Source of the DNA: Acidobacteriota bacterium
GTDB taxonomy: Bacteria > Acidobacteriota > Terriglobia > Terriglobales > Acidobacteriaceae
DNA: 7,510 nt
Reading direction: 5' to 3'
NCBI GenBank assembly: GCA_021782675.1
Contig: JAJXUS010000090.1
Span: forward strand, 1-7,510
In this document: positions 6,850-7,510 of the stretch, one piece after another
Layout: every line of letters begins with the position of its first letter
Position numbering within the stretch: the first letter of the stretch is position 1
Notes under the pieces: model-generated
Told to the model about the DNA's origin: nothing
The model's input: only the letters and a program-made list of their open reading frames with translations
The model's database searches: none
Program-made: the position numbers and the translations under genes

Positions 6850-6863
6850 AATCAGGACAGCCA
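6850..6863 (-). repeat. Direct repeat copy B upstream of the beta-helix gene
   Basis: AATCAGGACAGCCA on the + strand; partner of copy A (6744-6758). It overlaps the place where the -35 of the TACAAT promoter would lie, so it could be a regulator-binding site. No known motif is recognised. Confidence 0.45.
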
Positions 6864-7025
6864 GAAGCAATAGAGGGAACAGCGTTGTTGAGGTTTGTTT
6901 GATTCGGTTGAGTCGATTATTGCCCAAAGTGCGGGAACAGGCAACCTCCTGGCAAAAACGATCTCAGCGTCCGTGGCGGTCAAGGCGGGTACGCCCCCTA
7001 CGAAAGAACCCATACGCCAGTCAGC

Positions 7026-7054
7026 TTGGACACTCAGCGTGTCCGTGATAAAGT
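7026..7054 (+). promoter_or_regulatory. Sigma70-type promoter for the Rrf2 gene
   Basis: TTGGAC (7026-7031) and TAAAGT (7049-7054) are separated by exactly 17 bases; each box matches its consensus at about four positions. Start of transcription would be near 7061, about 40 bases before the ATG at 7102. Confidence 0.45.
7028..7044. promoter_or_regulatory. Dyad operator candidate inside the Rrf2 promoter
   Basis: GGACAC (7028-7033) and GTGTCC (7039-7044) are perfect inverted repeats around TCAGC. The dyad covers the end of the -35 box and most of the spacer, an ideal position for repression. Rrf2 proteins bind as dimers and often control their own gene, so this is a plausible self-operator, though it is not a known IscR-type consensus. 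Confidence 0.4.
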
Positions 7055-7101
7055 TGAAAGTGGACGGATTTGGTACTACTTCCCACAGGCGCTGACTTCC
7101 C

Positions 7102-7510
7102 ATGTTCCGGCTTAATAAACTGACCGATTACGCTCTGGTGGTGATGCAGCATGTGGCCAGCCATCCTGAGGACACGCTGCACACCGCCCGAGGGCTGGCC
7201 GCAGCGACGGAGCTTCCCGTTCCGACGGTGGTGAAAATCTTGAAGGAGCTGCTGGATCACGACCTGTTGATCTCGCATCGCGGGGTCAAGGGCGGATACT
7301 CTCCGGCGCGGCGTCCTTCCCAGATCTCCGTGGCCGAGATCGTGGAAGCCTTCGAAGGCTCCATCGGATTTACCGAATGTGCCACGCAGCCGGGCCGCTG
7401 CGATCTGGAGGGAAGATGCAAGGCGCAGAACAATTCTGTCGTAATCGGGCAAGCACTGCAACGGGCGCTCGGCAACATCAAACTGTCTGATCTGACGGTC
7501 GGCCTGATGG
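7102..7510 (+). CDS. Rrf2-family Fe-S-responsive regulator, Suf-regulator type (3' end outside window)
   Basis: The first 136 residues of a winged-helix repressor/activator of the Rrf2 family, open to the right edge. It begins MFRLNKLTDYALVVMQHVA, the standard Rrf2 N-terminus, followed by the recognition helix region (GLAAATELPVPTVVKILKEL), the wing HRGVKGGY (59-66), ISVAEIVEAFEG (75-86), and three cysteines at 93, 100 and 106. These correspond to the [2Fe-2S] ligands of IscR-like proteins (Cys92/98/104 in E. coli). The form of the N-terminus, the linker FTECATQPGRC and the DLEGRC motif most resemble the Suf-operon regulator subfamily (TIGR02944). Members sense Fe-S status and control suf or isc assembly genes, so suf genes may lie just beyond the window; that is inference. 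ATG 7102 lacks a strong ribosome site (ACTTCCC directly before it) but matches the family start exactly. The usual family length is about 140-160 residues, so little is missing. Confidence 0.92.
   Translation, partial: MFRLNKLTDYALVVMQHVASHPEDTLHTARGLAAATELPVPTVVKILKELLDHDLLISHRGVKGGYSPARRPSQISVAEIVEAFEGSIGFTECATQPGRCDLEGRCKAQNNSVVIGQALQRALGNIKLSDLTVGLM

Larger units (their letters stand above)
6695..7101. other. Divergent intergenic region without a convincing gene
   Basis: This 407-base stretch separates the beta-helix gene (-) from the Rrf2 gene (+). Open frames of 83 codons (-) and 66 codons (+) exist, but neither has a ribosome site or recognisable content. It holds two related 14/15-base repeats, a GC-rich self-complementary block (arms 6768-6772 and 6785-6789 around the perfect palindrome CCGCGCGG at 6774-6781), the 8-base palindrome GTTCGAAC (6816-6823), and promoter candidates facing each way. 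Confidence 0.6.

Noticed and set aside
6895..7095. 66-codon + strand open frame before the Rrf2 gene
   Set aside because: TTG start with no properly spaced ribosome site. It spans the candidate promoter and dyad, and shows no family resemblance.
6852..7103. 83-codon - strand open frame upstream of the beta-helix gene
   Set aside because: Its start overlaps the Rrf2 ATG, it would run through the Rrf2 promoter, it lacks a ribosome site, and the product is unrecognisable.
1..7510. CRISPR array, insertion sequence, prophage or defence system
   Set aside because: No regularly spaced repeats, transposase, integrase, phage or nuclease motifs were seen on either strand.

Overview
The window (7,510 bases, moderately GC-rich) looks like a chromosomal segment of a Gram-negative-type bacterium. 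I favour a member of the Acidobacteriota (Terriglobia), but only tentatively: the aldolase-family gene has an internal insertion I associate with that group, and the mix of a DUF6597-type AraC regulator, an exported beta-helix protein and a Suf-type Rrf2 regulator would fit. No 16S rRNA or other decisive marker is present.

Layout from left to right. Bases 1-1609 hold the 3' half of carB (carbamoyl-phosphate synthase large subunit, + strand). It faces a small SRPBCC/AHSA1-like gene on the - strand (1652-2098), and a 12-bp hairpin lies between the two convergent genes. Divergent from the SRPBCC gene, with only 24 bases between start codons, is an AraC-family regulator (2123-3001, +). Two bases after its stop comes a dihydrodipicolinate-synthase-superfamily aldolase that most resembles 4-hydroxy-2-oxoglutarate aldolase (3004-4059, +). 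These two genes are probably cotranscribed and translationally coupled. A complete tRNA-Arg(CCU) with encoded CCA follows (4105-4181, +).

To the right of the tRNA are two - strand genes. One is a TIGR04325-like SAM-dependent methyltransferase (best start a GTG at 5049). The other is a secreted right-handed beta-helix protein (5231-6694) with a clear signal peptide and 12 cysteines. A strong - strand hairpin with a short T-run (5152-5191) separates them, and an extended -10 promoter lies just after it, so the methyltransferase seems to have its own transcript. The 407-base gap 6695-7101 holds no convincing gene. It carries candidate promoter elements in both directions, a pair of near-identical 14/15-base repeats, and a perfect dyad inside the likely promoter of the last gene. 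That gene, running off the right edge (7102-7510, +), is an Rrf2-family regulator of the Fe-S (Suf) type with three conserved cysteines.

Most of this is ordinary core or lineage-specific content. I do not see a defence system, CRISPR array, insertion sequence or prophage. The most interesting points are the candidate self-operator of the Rrf2 regulator, the divergent SRPBCC/AraC/aldolase unit, the aldolase's roughly 47-residue insertion with loss of the DHDPS substrate arginine, and the cysteine-rich exported beta-helix protein next to a methyltransferase of a surface-polysaccharide-associated family just beyond a tRNA gene.
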